From contig NZ_JAAVTA010000010.1 of assembly GCF_012102705.1 (NCBI RefSeq), forward strand, positions 1 to 64,000: a stretch of DNA of 64,000 nucleotides. The letters run 5' to 3'. This stretch comes from Haematospirillum sp. H1815 (GTDB lineage: Bacteria > Pseudomonadota > Alphaproteobacteria > Rhodospirillales > Rhodospirillaceae). A program made the position numbers and the translations under genes. This document shows, piece by piece, positions 49,912-64,000 of the stretch. The notes beneath the pieces are model-generated. The model ran no database searches and had not been told where the DNA came from. It worked only from the letters and a program-made list of their open reading frames with translations. The number at the start of each line of letters is the position of its first letter. Within the stretch, counting starts at the first letter, position 1.

Positions 49912-49917
49912 GCGCGC

Positions 49918-49946
49918 ATACTATGACCAGCCCCTGCCAGCGTCAA
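49918..49946 (-). promoter_or_regulatory. Sigma70-type promoter of the str operon (rpsL)
   Basis: On the minus strand TTGACG (49941-49946) and TAGTAT (49918-49923) are separated by exactly 17 bases. GCGCGCC follows the -10, resembling the G/C discriminator of stringently controlled promoters. It lies about 70 bases after the rpoC terminator. Confidence 0.8.
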
Positions 49947-49987
49947 GGAAAAGCTTCTGAACGGGATTTCTGACACGCGTTGATATG

Positions 49988-50026
49988 AAAAAGGCCCGGG
50001 TCATAAAAATAATCATGCCCCGGGCC
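49988..50026 (-). terminator. Intrinsic terminator after rpoC
   Basis: The 8-bp G/C stem GGCCCGGG/CCCGGGCC (49993-50000 with 50019-50026) is followed on the minus strand by TTTTTC. It lies 53 bases after the rpoC stop and before the str promoter. Confidence 0.88.
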
Positions 50027-50078
50027 ATCTTGGCAAAACATGTTAAATCAACGGCAAAATGCCAAATCCTGCACGAAA

Positions 50079-54356
<4,278 letters not shown>

Positions 54357-54427
54357 TCATCCCGCTGTCCGCGCTCTTCCTCTAAAAATGGTTACGTCGG
54401 GGGCTGTTCGATATGGACAGGGATTGC

Positions 54428-57400
54428 CTAGCTGTCGCTCTGCAAAAGCTCCACATCCAGACCCAACGACCGCATCTCTTTCACCAGAACGTTGAACGAT
54501 TCAGGGATACCTGCCTCGAACGTATCGTCACCACGCACGATCGCCTCATAGACCTTCGTACGCCCGGAAACATCGTCCGACTTGACCGTCAACATTTCCT
54601 GCAGGGTATAGGCTGCCCCATACGCCTCAAGGGCCCACACTTCCATTTCACCAAAGCGCTGTCCACCAAACTGGGCCTTACCGCCCAGAGGCTGCTGGGT
54701 CACCAGCGAATAGGGGCCGATGGAACGGGCGTGTATCTTGTCATCGACCAAGTGGTGAAGCTTGAGCATGTAGATATAGCCCACAGTGACTTCCCGGTCG
54801 AATGGCTCACCCGTCCGACCATCATACAGCATCACCTGACCAGATGTCTGCAGGCCGGCCATGGCCAGATGCTCGGCGATATCGCTTTCACGTGCACCAT
54901 CGAACACAGGCGTAGCAATGGGGATACCATTTCTCAGGTTTGAGGCCAGCTCACGCACTTCCTCGTCACCCAGATCGGCCACCTCGGCCTTGTAGGCTTC
55001 TGGCCCATAGACAGCTTTCAGCTTGTCACGCAGATCATCCATGGTCCGGTTATTATATCGCACGGCATCCAGATACTCACCAACCTGCTTGCCAAGACCA
55101 CGGCAGGCCCAGCCCAGATGGGTCTCCAGAATCTGCCCGACGTTCATACGGGAAGGCACGCCCAACGGATTGAGCACGATATCCACCTGCGTTCCATCAG
55201 CAAGGTAGGGCATGTCCTCAATTGGAACAATGCGGGAGATAACACCCTTGTTCCCATGGCGCCCGGCCATCTTGTCTCCAGGCTGCAACTTGCGCTTCAC
55301 AGCCACGAAGACCTTGACCATCTTCAGAACGCCCGGGGGCAGCTCGTCACCACGCTGCAGCTTCTCCACCTTGCTCTCAAAGCGAGCCTGAAGCTGGGCG
55401 ATAGCCTCCTCGTGGGTCTTCTTCATCCCCTCGATCTCGGCCATAACATCATCCGCCTCAACAGCAAACTGACGCCACTGCCCCGGAGTATATTCCTTCA
55501 GAACCTCATCTGACAGCACGGCTCCGACACGGAAACCACGTGGGCCGGCCACAGCCTTCTGCCCCAGCAGCTTCTCTTTCAGGCGATTACTGAAAGAGCC
55601 ATCCAGGATAGCCCGTTCGTCGTCACGATCCTTGGCCAGCCCCTCGATCTCGGCACGCTCAATCGCCAAGGTACGCTCGTCTTTTTCCACACCACGGCGG
55701 TTGAAGACACGCACCTCGACTATGGTGCCCTGTACACCCGGCGGCAAACGCAGCGATGTATCACGGACATCAGACGCTTTCTCACCGAAAATGGCACGCA
55801 GAAGTTTTTCTTCCGGCGTAACAGGGCTCTCGCCTTTTGGCGTTACCTTGCCAACCAGAATATCCCCGGCCTTGACTTCAGCACCGATGTAAACAATGCC
55901 GGCTTCATCAAGATTGCGCAGGGCATCCTCACCAACATTGGGAATGTCGCGGCTGATTTCTTCCTGACCCAGCTTGGTATCACGTGCCATGACTTCGAAT
56001 TCTTCGATATGAATCGAGGTAAACACGTCATCGCGCACGATTCGTTCGGAAATGAGGATCGAATCTTCGTAGTTGAAGCCATTCCATGGCATGAAGGCAA
56101 CCAGCACGTTACGCCCAAGAGCCAGCTCACCCAAGTCCGTCGACGGGCCATCGGCAATAATATCGCCCTTACGAACGACATCACCCACCTTAACCAAAGG
56201 ACGCTGGGTAATACAGGTGCTCTGGTTTGAACGCTGGAACTTGGCCAGACGATAGATATCCACACCGGAACGCGCCGCGTCCACATCTTCAGTTGCCCGG
56301 ATCACGATACGCGTTGCGTCAACCTGCTGGACAATACCGGTCCGGCCAGCCGAAATGGCTGCCCCGGAATCACGGGCCACAACACCTTCCATACCAGTAC
56401 CGACAAAAGGTGCCTCGGCACGGATCAAAGGCACAGCTTGGCGCTGCATGTTCGAGCCCATGAGAGCGCGGTTGGCGTCGTCATTTTCCAGGAACGGAAT
56501 CAGGGCCGCAGCAACAGAGACCAGCTGCTTGGGTGACACGTCCGCATAGTCAATGTCCGAAGGTGGCACCATAACGTAGTCACTAGCCGCCCGACAGGAC
56601 ACCAGATCGCCAACAAAGCGACCCTCTGCATCCAGTTCGGCATTAGCCTGGGCTACTGTGTAGCGACCCTCTTCCATTGCGGACATGTAGATGACTTCAT
56701 CGGTCACACGCCCGTCGACAACCTTGCGATAAGGAGCCTCGATAAACCCGTACTGATTGACACGAGCATACGTTGCCAAGCTGTTGATCAGACCAATGTT
56801 CGGCCCTTCCGGCGTTTCAATCGGGCAGATACGACCATAGTGGGTCGGGTGCACGTCACGAACCTCGAACCCGGCACGCTCACGCGTCAAACCACCTGGG
56901 CCCAAAGCCGACAAACGCCGCTTGTGCGTCACTTCCGACAGCGGGTTGGTCTGGTCCATGAACTGTGAGAGCTGGGAAGAGCCAAAAAACTCGCGCACAG
57001 CTGCAGCAGCAGGCTTGGCATTGACAAGATCATGAGGCATGACCGTATCAATATCCACGCTGGACATACGCTCACGGATTGCGCGCTCCATACGCAAAAG
57101 ACCAACGCGGTACTGGTTTTCCATCAATTCGCCGACAGAGCGAACACGACGGTTACCAAGGTGGTCGATATCATCAATCTCCCCACGCCCATCTTTCAGC
57201 TCTACCAAGACTTTAATAATGCGCAGAATATCATCGCGACGCAGAACACGAACCGTATCCGGAGCCTCATCCATCGACAGACTCAAGCGGGAGTTCATCT
57301 TCACGCGACCAACGGCCGAGAGATCATAACGCTCCGGATCGAAGAACAAACCACGGAACAGCAACTCAGCCGCTTCAAGCGTCGGCGGCTCACCCGGGCG

Positions 57401-58609
57401 CATAACACGGTAAATGTCGATCAGCGCTTCTTCACGGCAGGTATTCTTGTCCGCGAACAACGTGTTACGGATATATGGCCCAACCTGAACGTGATCAATA
57501 TGCAGGGTTGGCAGCTCATCAATGCCATTCCTGTCAAGCTCTGCCAAGGTTGCTTCGGTGATTTCCTGACCTGCTTCCAGGAATACCTCCCCTGTCGCAG
57601 GATTAATGATGTCTTCAGCAACATAACGCCCGACGAGGTCCTCGACAGGCACGCGCATCTCCGAAAGCCCGTCATCGATCAGCTTCTTGCCAAGACGTGG
57701 GCTAACCTTGGTACCGGCTTCCGCTTTCAGCTCACCCGTAGCAGCATCGATCAGATCATAGGGAAGCTTCACGCCCTTCAGACGTTCGGGAACAAAAGCC
57801 GTCTTCCACCCACGAGCATCAGCCGTATAGACGATACGGTCGTAGAAATAGTTCAGAATATCTTCGGCACACAGCCCGGTCAGCTCAGCTGGATCCAGCG
57901 GCTGGCGGGCACGGGCACGCTCCACGCGCAAAGCCTCTGCAGCCTTGGAGTCAAGCGCATACAACAAGGTGCTGACTGGCAGCTTGCGGCGACGGTCGAT
58001 ACGGACATAGACCATATCCTTTGCATCAAACTCAAAATCCAGCCACGAACCACGATAGGGAATCACGCGCGCGGCAAAGAGGTATTTGCCCGACGAATGG
58101 GTCTTACCCTTGTCATGATCAAAAAACACACCTGGAGAACGGTGCATCTGGGAAACAATAACACGCTCGGTACCATTCACAATAAAGGTACCATTACGGG
58201 TCATCATGGGCATATCCCCCATGTAGACATCCTGCTCCTTGATATCACGAACAGAACGGGCACCCGTATCTTCATCAATGTCCCAGACGACCAAACGAAG
58301 TGTCACCTTCAGCGGAGCAGCAAAGGTCATCCCACGCTGCTGACACTCGTCAACATCATACTTGGGCTCTTCCAGTTCATAGCGGACAAACTCAAGCTCG
58401 CCCTTCCCGGCAAAGTCCTTGATCGGAAAAACCGACTTGAACACTTCCTGCAAACCCGAAGGGGCTCTTTTATCCGCAGGGATTCCTGTCTGAAGGAACT
58501 GATCGTAGGAGTTCTTCTGAACCTCGATCAGGTTCGGCATAGGGGCTACCGTGCGGATGCGCCCAAAACTCTTACGTACCCGCTTCCGACCTGTAAAGGA
58601 CTTGGCCAT
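54428..58609 (-). CDS. rpoB: DNA-directed RNA polymerase subunit beta
   Basis: The 1393-residue beta subunit. The rifampicin pocket reads [33 protein letters not shown]; the Ser, Asp, His and Arg residues usually mutated in resistance are wild-type. The C-terminal part has the conserved [24 protein letters not shown]. The start has AAGGAGC 6 bases upstream. It is separated from rplL by 379 bases holding an attenuator-like hairpin. Confidence 0.99.
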   Translation of the reverse strand: MAKSFTGRKRVRKSFGRIRTVAPMPNLIEVQKNSYDQFLQTGIPADKRAPSGLQEVFKSVFPIKDFAGKGELEFVRYELEEPKYDVDECQQRGMTFAAPLKVTLRLVVWDIDEDTGARSVRDIKEQDVYMGDMPMMTRNGTFIVNGTERVIVSQMHRSPGVFFDHDKGKTHSSGKYLFAARVIPYRGSWLDFEFDAKDMVYVRIDRRRKLPVSTLLYALDSKAAEALRVERARARQPLDPAELTGLCAEDILNYFYDRIVYTADARGWKTAFVPERLKGVKLPYDLIDAATGELKAEAGTKVSPRLGKKLIDDGLSEMRVPVEDLVGRYVAEDIINPATGEVFLEAGQEITEATLAELDRNGIDELPTLHIDHVQVGPYIRNTLFADKNTCREEALIDIYRVMRPGEPPTLEAAELLFRGLFFDPERYDLSAVGRVKMNSRLSLSMDEAPDTVRVLRRDDILRIIKVLVELKDGRGEIDDIDHLGNRRVRSVGELMENQYRVGLLRMERAIRERMSSVDIDTVMPHDLVNAKPAAAAVREFFGSSQLSQFMDQTNPLSEVTHKRRLSALGPGGLTRERAGFEVRDVHPTHYGRICPIETPEGPNIGLINSLATYARVNQYGFIEAPYRKVVDGRVTDEVIYMSAMEEGRYTVAQANAELDAEGRFVGDLVSCRAASDYVMVPPSDIDYADVSPKQLVSVAAALIPFLENDDANRALMGSNMQRQAVPLIRAEAPFVGTGMEGVVARDSGAAISAGRTGIVQQVDATRIVIRATEDVDAARSGVDIYRLAKFQRSNQSTCITQRPLVKVGDVVRKGDIIADGPSTDLGELALGRNVLVAFMPWNGFNYEDSILISERIVRDDVFTSIHIEEFEVMARDTKLGQEEISRDIPNVGEDALRNLDEAGIVYIGAEVKAGDILVGKVTPKGESPVTPEEKLLRAIFGEKASDVRDTSLRLPPGVQGTIVEVRVFNRRGVEKDERTLAIERAEIEGLAKDRDDERAILDGSFSNRLKEKLLGQKAVAGPRGFRVGAVLSDEVLKEYTPGQWRQFAVEADDVMAEIEGMKKTHEEAIAQLQARFESKVEKLQRGDELPPGVLKMVKVFVAVKRKLQPGDKMAGRHGNKGVISRIVPIEDMPYLADGTQVDIVLNPLGVPSRMNVGQILETHLGWACRGLGKQVGEYLDAVRYNNRTMDDLRDKLKAVYGPEAYKAEVADLGDEEVRELASNLRNGIPIATPVFDGARESDIAEHLAMAGLQTSGQVMLYDGRTGEPFDREVTVGYIYMLKLHHLVDDKIHARSIGPYSLVTQQPLGGKAQFGGQRFGEMEVWALEAYGAAYTLQEMLTVKSDDVSGRTKVYEAIVRGDDTFEAGIPESFNVLVKEMRSLGLDVELLQSDS

Positions 58610-58988
58610 TGTCGCTCCTTAGTCTGTGACATGCCTGCATGAATCTAAAGAATCTTGCAGACTGAACGCAGCCCGCTCCTGAAATCTCCAGAAGAAGGCC
58701 GTGGCAGAAGGTGCCAGAGCATGCACCAAACCGCCATTCCCGAAATACAAGGTGGCTCAGTCCCACTGCCCGCATGTGCCCTGTCATACGGCGTCCGGAC
58801 TGACCTCCGCAAAACCTGGAAGAACCAGATTCTGGGGAGGAACCCTGATCTATCAAAATCCGCTGCCACGCAGCGAGCCACGCTTTTCTAACACCCCACG
58901 CCTCATCCTGCAATTCAGGATTAAAAACGGCAGCGTGCCGGGGGTCACGAACGCAACCCCCGGCAAAACTGGAACAGCAGGACGGAAA
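58610..58988. other. rplL-rpoB spacer, no gene
   Basis: The 379 bases contain no credible coding frame of the neighbour type. The hairpin at 58923-58965 lies next to rplL. The rest may carry an RNA processing site, as in E. coli, but none is recognisable by eye. Confidence 0.45.
58923..58965 (-). terminator. Attenuator-like hairpin between rplL and rpoB
   Basis: A perfect 10-bp stem TGCCGGGGGT/ACCCCCGGCA (58936-58945 with 58956-58965) lies 24 bases after the rplL stop. A TTTTT run follows eight bases after the stem. The gap before the T-run would weaken it, fitting partial termination as known for the E. coli rplL-rpoB junction. Confidence 0.7.
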
Positions 58989-59366
58989 TTACTTCAGCTC
59001 AACCTTGGCACCAGCCTTTTCGAGCTGGTCCTTGATCTTCTGGGCATCTTCCTTAGAAGCAGCTTCCTTCACGGTCTTCGGTGCGCCTTCGACCAGATCC
59101 TTGGCTTCCTTCAGACCCAGACCGGTGATTGCACGAACTTCCTTGATCACGTTGATCTTGTCTTTCGCATCGACAGAAGCAAGAACAACATCAAATTCTG
59201 TCTTTTCTTCAGCAGCCGGGGCAGCAGCACCCGGGGCAGCAGCAGCAACAGCTACAGGAGCAGCAGCAGAAACACCCCACTTCTCTTCCAGCAACTTGGA
59301 CAATTCAGCGGCTTCAAGAACAGTCAGGGAGGACAATTCATCAACAAGCTTGGCAAGATCAGCCAT
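58989..59366 (-). CDS. rplL: 50S ribosomal protein L7/L12
   Basis: The stalk protein, 125 residues from the ATG at 59366 (GGAGTAAGAA upstream). The N-terminal dimer domain is followed by an Ala/Pro hinge ([19 protein letters not shown]) and the C-terminal factor-binding domain with [19 protein letters not shown]. It is 91 bases after rplJ. Confidence 0.98.
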   Translation of the reverse strand: MADLAKLVDELSSLTVLEAAELSKLLEEKWGVSAAAPVAVAAAAPGAAAPAAEEKTEFDVVLASVDAKDKINVIKEVRAITGLGLKEAKDLVEGAPKTVKEAASKEDAQKIKDQLEKAGAKVELK

Positions 59367-59457
59367 TTTCTTACTCCGTATGTCAGCCGGGCCCAATACA
59401 CATCAAGCAATCCGGCAAATGTTTTTCCTTCCCCGCTTACTGCGGGAAAACAGCGAC

Positions 59458-59976
59458 TCAGGCGGCCTCGCCCTTGGTTGCATAGGCACTGAGAACACGA
59501 GCCACACCGGCGCCGGGCTGAGACAGCACGGTCGCCACACGCGTGGCCGGGGTTTGCAGCATGCCAACCAGCTTGGCACGAAGTTCATCGAGGCTGGGCA
59601 AGGATGCCAAGGCTTTGACGCCATCGACGTCCAAGGCATTTCCATCCATAACACCGCCAAGAATAATCAACTTTGGATTCGTCTTGGCAAACTCGACCAT
59701 GGCCTTCGCAGCAGCTACCGGGTCAGCCGACACGGCCATGCCGGTCGGTCCGGTAAGAAGGCTGGAAAGGCCATCAAACTTCGTACCCTCAAGAGCAATA
59801 CGCGTGAGCCGATTCTTGGTTACACGGAAACTGGCGCCTACTGCGCGCATCTGTTTACGAAGAGATTCCAGATCCGCCACGGTCAGCCCGGAATAATGGG
59901 CAACCACGACGGTAGATACTTCTCCGAACAGACCGTGGAGTTCGGACACCAACTCCTGTTTCTGTTCACGGTTCAC
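59458..59976 (-). CDS. rplJ: 50S ribosomal protein L10
   Basis: L10 anchors the L7/L12 stalk. The start is a GTG at 59976 with GGAG 7 bases upstream; it begins NREQKQELVSELHGLF, the family N-terminus. The protein has 172 residues, and the C-terminal helix binds L7/L12 dimers. A 310-base leader precedes it, which in many bacteria is the site of L10-L12 autoregulation. Confidence 0.97.
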   Translation of the reverse strand: MNREQKQELVSELHGLFGEVSTVVVAHYSGLTVADLESLRKQMRAVGASFRVTKNRLTRIALEGTKFDGLSSLLTGPTGMAVSADPVAAAKAMVEFAKTNPKLIILGGVMDGNALDVDGVKALASLPSLDELRAKLVGMLQTPATRVATVLSQPGAGVARVLSAYATKGEAA

Positions 59977-60286
59977 GGTGCGTCTCCGCTTCTTCACCCT
60001 GACCCGGCAAACATACCGGACAGGATTGGTTGCGACGTCCTCCAATACAAAAAGTACGGAGGGTATCATCTGCCCCGGAAGCTGAAACTCGACAACGGAA
60101 CTCTGACACACAGGCATCAGGAAAACCGACTGACAAACTCTTCAACTCCCGTCTGTACAGGCGGGGCGCTCCCCTCTTAGAACCTTGCCCACGCAAGGTA
60201 CCCGTAGTCTTGGACAGGTCATAAACCCCGGATCAACCAGAGCCTCCGCCAAGGCGGCATAAAAACCGCCCTGACAGACAACAGCA
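59977..60286 (-). promoter_or_regulatory. Candidate L10 leader between rplA and rplJ
   Basis: The 310-base spacer has a hairpin ACCTTGC/GCAAGGT with a 4-base loop (60182-60199), next to a CAAGACTACGGGTACC region. It has a second short stem GGCGG/CCGCC (60253-60270). Position and partial look fit the L10-L12 autoregulatory leader, but the kink-turn was not verified. Confidence 0.5.
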
Positions 60287-60982
60287 TTACCCCGCAATGG
60301 AAGGAATGCTGACCTTAACACCCGGCCCCATGGTGGAGCTGAGCGAAACTTTCTGCATATAGGACCCCTTCGCCCCAGACGGCTTCGCCTTCTGAATGGC
60401 ATCAACAAAGGCCCGAACATTCTCTACCAGCTTACCCTCATCAAAGGAAGCCTTACCGATACCCGCATGAACAATACCGGCCTTTTCGACACGGAACTGA
60501 ACCTGACCTGCCTTGGCTGCCTTGACAGCAGAGGCCACATCAACCGTCACGGTACCCAGTTTTGGGTTGGGCATCAGACCACGAGGACCAAGGATTTTTG
60601 CAACACGGCCGACCAGACCCATCATGTCAGGCGATGCAATGCAGCGATCAAAGTCGATCTTACCCTGCTGGATTGATTCCAGAAGCTCTTCGGCACCGAC
60701 AATATCAGCTCCAGCAGCCTTCGCTTCATCAGCCTTGCCAGCCTTTGCAAACACGGCAACCCGAACAGCCTTGCCTGTTCCGTGCGGCAACTCCACAACA
60801 CCACGAACCATTTGGTCAGCGTGCCGGGGATCAACACCCAGATTAACCGCAACCTCGATCGTCTCGTCGAACTTGGCCCGAGAGCCTTCCTTCACAAGAC
60901 CAACCGCCTCAACCAATGTATACAGCTTCTCGCGATCAACGCCTTCATAAGCTGCGGACAGACGCTTGCCAAGCTTTGCCAT
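60287..60982 (-). CDS. rplA: 50S ribosomal protein L1
   Basis: L1 of 231 residues moves with the E-site tRNA at the L1 stalk. It has [22 protein letters not shown] and the C-terminal [26 protein letters not shown]. In E. coli L1 represses the L11 operon. The start is six bases after rplK. Confidence 0.98.
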   Translation of the reverse strand: MAKLGKRLSAAYEGVDREKLYTLVEAVGLVKEGSRAKFDETIEVAVNLGVDPRHADQMVRGVVELPHGTGKAVRVAVFAKAGKADEAKAAGADIVGAEELLESIQQGKIDFDRCIASPDMMGLVGRVAKILGPRGLMPNPKLGTVTVDVASAVKAAKAGQVQFRVEKAGIVHAGIGKASFDEGKLVENVRAFVDAIQKAKPSGAKGSYMQKVSLSSTMGPGVKVSIPSIAG

Positions 60983-60988
60983 CGTCCC

Positions 60989-61420
60989 TTACTCCTCAAC
61001 CACCAGACCCATGGAACGGGCAGAACCCCTGATCATCTCAGCGGCCGATTCAACTGTGTCGCAATTAAGATCAACCATCTTGACCTGAGCAATCTTGTGA
61101 ATCTGCGCCATTGTGATCCGACCAACGCTGGCACCACGGCCCGGCGTTGTAGATCCCTTGGCAACACTGGCCTCTTTTTTCAAGAAGTAGCTGACAGGCG
61201 GCGTCTTGAGAACAAAAGAGAACGTACGATCACCATAGGCCGTGATGACAACCGGAATTGGTGTACCCGGCTCAATTCCTTGGGTTGCAGCGTTGAAGCC
61301 CTTACAGAACTCCATGATATTCAGACCACGCTGACCAAGCGCCGGACCAATCGGCGGGGACGGGTTAGCCTTGCCCGCAGGCACCTGCAGCTTGACGTAA
61401 CCAACTATTTTTTTTGCCAT
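60989..61420 (-). CDS. rplK: 50S ribosomal protein L11
   Basis: L11 of 143 residues at the GTPase-associated centre. The N-terminal [22 protein letters not shown] has both prolines linked to thiostrepton binding, and the C-terminal RNA-binding domain ends [13 protein letters not shown]. The 108-base spacer after nusG includes a GTGGGAGG...GTACCAC pair that may fold. GATGAGG precedes the ATG. Confidence 0.98.
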   Translation of the reverse strand: MAKKIVGYVKLQVPAGKANPSPPIGPALGQRGLNIMEFCKGFNAATQGIEPGTPIPVVITAYGDRTFSFVLKTPPVSYFLKKEASVAKGSTTPGRGASVGRITMAQIHKIAQVKMVDLNCDTVESAAEMIRGSARSMGLVVEE

Positions 61421-61528
61421 TTTTTACCTCATCACAAAGAAAGGCAGTGGTACAGCCCGGCACAGACCTCCCACATAAAAACTCCCGCACTGCATAAACA
61501 TATGCCGCAGCGAGAGGAATACTCCCCC

Positions 61529-62059
61529 CTAGACCTTCTCGACCTGGGAAAATTCAAGATCTACGGGCGTAGCACGACCGAAGATAGACACAGAAACCTT
61601 CAGACGAGCGCGCTCCTCATCGACTTCTTCAACCATTCCATTGAAGGAAGCAAACGGACCATCAGCAACACGAATTTGCTCACCCACCTCGAACGTAACA
61701 GAAGACTTGGGATGCTCAACACCCTCACGCACCTGGTTGATAATGCGCTCGGCCTCTTGCTGAGTGATCGGAACAGGGCGCCCGCGGCCACCCAGGAAAC
61801 CAGTGACTTTCGGTGTATCCTTCACCAAATGCCAGCTCTCGTCCGTCATCTGCATCTTGAGAAGAACATAACCCGGGAAAAACTTGCGGTCAGCATGAAC
61901 CTTGGAGCCGCGACGGATTTCCACCACCTCCTCGGTCGGCACCATAATTTCCTCAAACTGCGCATCCAGCCCCTTGCGAACAGCCTGCTCGCGAATGGAC
62001 TGGGCAACCTTGTTCTCAAACCCGGAATAAACGTGCAGAACGTACCAACGCGCTTCCAT
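61529..62059 (-). CDS. nusG: Transcription termination/antitermination protein NusG
   Basis: NusG of 176 residues links polymerase to Rho or to S10. The N-terminal domain starts [20 protein letters not shown]; the C-terminal KOW domain contains [27 protein letters not shown] lies just upstream, overlapping the end of secE, whose stop is 3 bases before the start. Confidence 0.98.
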   Translation of the reverse strand: MEARWYVLHVYSGFENKVAQSIREQAVRKGLDAQFEEIMVPTEEVVEIRRGSKVHADRKFFPGYVLLKMQMTDESWHLVKDTPKVTGFLGGRGRPVPITQQEAERIINQVREGVEHPKSSVTFEVGEQIRVADGPFASFNGMVEEVDEERARLKVSVSIFGRATPVDLEFSQVEKV

Positions 62060-62062
62060 AGA

Positions 62063-62260
62063 TCAGCCTCCCAGGCCAAAAATCAGCTTCACGCCCCAAG
62101 CAAGAACCTGGTCTACCATCAAGAAAAAAAGCGCTGCGAGAACAACCATCACAAAGACCATGACGGTAGACACCGCCGCCTCCTTGCGGGTTGGCCACAC
62201 AACACGCGCAACCTCTTGGCGGACCTGCCGCACAAACTGACCAGGATTGGTTTTTGCCAT
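62063..62260 (-). CDS. secE: Preprotein translocase subunit SecE
   Basis: SecE of 65 residues, the short one-helix form usual in alphaproteobacteria. FVRQVRQEVARVVWPTRKEA is the amphipathic cytoplasmic helix, followed by a single membrane segment, AVSTVMVFVMVVLAALFFLMV. The ATG at 62260 gives the family N-terminus MAKTNPGQFV. It lies between tRNA-Trp and nusG. Confidence 0.97.
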   Translation of the reverse strand: MAKTNPGQFVRQVRQEVARVVWPTRKEAAVSTVMVFVMVVLAALFFLMVDQVLAWGVKLIFGLGG

Positions 62261-62381
62261 GGCTCTACTCAACACCCACCGGAAAACTGCACAACACCAA
62301 ACGCCGGAAACGACACAACTAAAGAGGCTCCGGACCAACTTGTGGATGGAGCCGCCACAGGCACCAACACGATATGACAGC

Positions 62382-62399
62382 GCCCGGCACTGGCCGGGC
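62382..62399 (-). other. Short G/C hairpin between tRNA-Trp and secE
   Basis: GCCCGGC/GCCGGGC with a 4-base loop lies 20 bases after the tRNA 3' end. No T-tract follows, so it is more likely a tRNA 3' processing guard than a terminator. Confidence 0.5.
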
Positions 62400-62418
62400 A
62401 CGGTCTTTCAGAAATCCT

Positions 62419-62494
62419 TGGCAGGGGCGGCAGGGATCGAACCCGCAACCCCCGGTTTTGGAGACCGGTGCTCTACCAGTTGAGCTACACCCCT
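62419..62494 (-). tRNA. tRNA-Trp (anticodon CCA)
   Basis: A 76-base cloverleaf. The acceptor AGGGGTG pairs with CGCCCCT, and the anticodon loop contains CTCCAAA (CCA). The T-arm has GGTTCGATCC, the discriminator is G, and the CCA end is encoded. It lies between tuf and secE, as in many proteobacteria. Confidence 0.97.
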
Positions 62495-62600
62495 TCAGGA
62501 CGCCTGGACCGAACCAAAGCGCATAACACGCACATTAACAGTGCAAATTTTGCCTTGGCTTTCTCCGGAATGACCGGAGCGGCAGGATATAACCGGACAC

Positions 62601-62624
62601 CCCGGAAAGATCAAGTCCTTTCCG
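62601..62624 (-). other. Hairpin downstream of tuf copy 2
   Basis: A perfect 8-bp stem CCGGAAAG/CTTTCCGG with an 8-base loop lies 45 bases after the tuf stop and before tRNA-Trp. No T-tract follows, so RNA processing is more likely than termination. Confidence 0.5.
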
Positions 62625-62648
62625 GAAGATTTCATTCAAACCTCCCGG

Positions 62649-63861
62649 AACGACTTCGATTTTGGATTGTTACTTGTTAATTTTGGAGACGACACCGGCG
62701 CCGACGGTTCTGCCGCCTTCCCGGATGGCGAAGCGGAGACCTTCATCCATAGCAATGGGCGCAATCAGGCGAACGCTGATACGGATATTGTCTCCGGGCA
62801 TGACCATTTCGGTACCTTCCGACAGCGCAATTGTTCCGGTTACGTCGGTGGTACGGAAGTAGAACTGTGGACGGTAGTTGGAGAAGAACGGCGTATGACG
62901 GCCACCTTCGTCCTTCGACAGGATATAGCATTCCGATTCAAACTCGGTATGCGGCGTAATCGAACCTGGCTTGGCAAGGACCTGACCACGCACCACGTCG
63001 TCACGCTTCACGCCACGCAGCAGCGCACCGATGTTATCACCGGCCTCACCCTGATCCAGAAGCTTGCGGAACATTTCCACACCGGTACAGGTGGTCTTGG
63101 TGGTGTCTTTCAGGCCAATAATCTCGACTTCATCGTTGACCTTCAGGATACCGCGCTCCACACGACCGGTCGCAACGGTACCACGACCAGAAATCGTGAA
63201 CACGTCTTCAATCGGCATCAGGAACGGCAGGTCTTTCGGACGATCCGGCTGCGGGATGTATTCATCAACAGCGCGCATCAGCTCCAGAATCGCTTCCTTG
63301 CCGATCTTCGGGTCGCTGTCTTCAAGAACGGCCAGCGCAGATCCCTTGATGATGGGAATATCATCCCCGGGGAAGTCATACGAGGACAGAAGCTCCCGGA
63401 TTTCCAGCTCAACCAGCTCCAGAAGCTCCGGATCATCAACCTGGTCAACCTTGTTCAGGAACACAACCAAGGCCGGAACTCCAACCTGGCGAGCCAACAG
63501 AATGTGTTCGCGGGTCTGCGGCATCGGGCCATCCGCGGCAGAGACAACCAGAATGGCACCATCCATCTGCGCGGCACCGGTGATCATGTTCTTCACATAA
63601 TCAGCGTGACCCGGGCAGTCAACGTGCGCGTAGTGACGGTTCGTCGTCTCATACTCAACGTGGGCCGTCGAGATCGTAATACCGCGGGCGCGCTCTTCGG
63701 GGGCCTTGTCAATCTGGTCGTACGCGGAAAACGTAGCACCACCCGTCTCAGCCAGAACCTTCGTAATAGCCGCCGTCAATGACGTCTTCCCGTGATCAAC
63801 GTGGCCAATCGTGCCAACGTTGCAGTGCGGCTTCGTCCGCTCAAATTTTGCCTTGCTCATT
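62649..63861. repeat. Direct repeat, tuf copy 2
   Basis: This is the partner of 45428-46640, 17,221 bases away in the same orientation, with a single mismatch at 62822. Recombination between the two would delete or duplicate the whole secE to fusA segment. Confidence 0.95.
62670..63860 (-). CDS. tuf: Elongation factor Tu (copy 2, tRNA/secE cluster)
   Basis: The 396-residue EF-Tu is identical to copy 1 except residue 347, here Ser (TCG) in LSEGTEMV, where copy 1 has Pro. This site is in beta-barrel domain 3. The ATG at 63860 is used; the longer in-frame reading is upstream spacer. AAGGC lies 9 bases upstream. It lies between tRNA-Gly and tRNA-Trp, the classic tufB position. Confidence 0.98.
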   Translation of the reverse strand: MSKAKFERTKPHCNVGTIGHVDHGKTSLTAAITKVLAETGGATFSAYDQIDKAPEERARGITISTAHVEYETTNRHYAHVDCPGHADYVKNMITGAAQMDGAILVVSAADGPMPQTREHILLARQVGVPALVVFLNKVDQVDDPELLELVELEIRELLSSYDFPGDDIPIIKGSALAVLEDSDPKIGKEAILELMRAVDEYIPQPDRPKDLPFLMPIEDVFTISGRGTVATGRVERGILKVNDEVEIIGLKDTTKTTCTGVEMFRKLLDQGEAGDNIGALLRGVKRDDVVRGQVLAKPGSITPHTEFESECYILSKDEGGRHTPFFSNYRPQFYFRTTDVTGTIALSEGTEMVMPGDNIRISVRLIAPIAMDEGLRFAIREGGRTVGAGVVSKINK

Positions 63862-63950
63862 TCAGCGATTGCCTTCTGAATGCTACCTGTTAGGGGGTTG
63901 ACGTGCGCCAAGGCCGCCCCCGGCACAACACCAGAGAATATTCAGTGCAT

Positions 63951-64000
63951 TGGAGCGGGTGATGGGAATCGAACCCACGTAGCCAGCTTGGAAGGCTGGA
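63951..64000 (-). tRNA. tRNA-Gly (anticodon TCC), 5' part outside the window
   Basis: The 3' part is present: anticodon loop CTTCCAA with TCC, the T-arm GTGGGTTCGATTCCCAT, the acceptor half CACCCGC, discriminator T and encoded CCA. The D-arm and 5' acceptor strand lie beyond position 64000. Confidence 0.93.

Noticed and set aside
57032-58642. 536-codon rightward frame opposite rpoB
   Set aside because: Antisense shadow of a highly conserved gene; its product resembles nothing and lacks a start signal.
60782-62377. 531-codon rightward frame across rplA, rplK, nusG and secE
   Set aside because: Antisense to four certain genes; no independent evidence for coding.

Overview
The window reads as a chromosomal segment of an alphaproteobacterium, most likely a Rhodospirillales-type organism. 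The pointers are a MipZ division-site ATPase instead of Min proteins, an ATP12-type F1 assembly chaperone, the ribosomal operon arrangement with rpsD and rpmJ absent from the alpha operon, tRNA-Leu(GAG), and the order tRNA-Gly, tuf, tRNA-Trp, secE, nusG. The genus assignment is inference. No insertion sequence, prophage, CRISPR array or rRNA gene was seen.

Left part (1-30.8 kb): the window opens inside a lysine/alanine-rich histone H1-like gene with 48-bp tandem repeats. A DacA-type carboxypeptidase with a SPOR domain follows. Next comes a sugar-nucleotide block (pgm, ugd, galU) that leads from glucose-6-phosphate to UDP-glucuronate. Then come a membrane J-domain protein and mipZ, an exported TM1410/GH114-like protein, nitronate monooxygenase, a response regulator with an Hpt-like partner, and a metabolic run (rhodanese, DsbA-like isomerase, acyl-CoA dehydrogenase, beta-carbonic anhydrase, thiolase). 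Further on are a VOC protein, tRNA-Leu(GAG), lipB, asd and yciB. A minus-strand operon of seven genes with overlapping or nearly touching ends (degQ, rarA, crcB, rluC, HAD phosphatase, asmA, ATP12) lies directly downstream of the ribosomal cluster.

Right part (30.9-64 kb): a continuous minus-strand transcription/translation superlocus. In transcription order it is tRNA-Gly, tuf, tRNA-Trp, secE, nusG, rplK, rplA, rplJ, rplL, rpoB, rpoC, then (new promoter) rpsL, rpsG, fusA, tuf, the S10 and spc operons, secY, adk, then (new promoter) rpsM, rpsK, rpoA, rplQ. Regulatory structure is visible in the spacers: two strong sigma70-type promoters, an rpoC terminator, an attenuator-like hairpin between rplL and rpoB, a leader before rplJ, a terminator-like hairpin between rpoA and rplQ, and several unexplained hairpins.

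The observations most worth following are: a proline at the streptomycin-site lysine of S12; two tuf copies identical except for one non-synonymous base; a response regulator whose C-terminus copies the CheY-binding motif of FliM; terminator-like structures inside the ribosomal superlocus; and a few unrecognised proteins. I did not find a convincing novel defence or mobile system.
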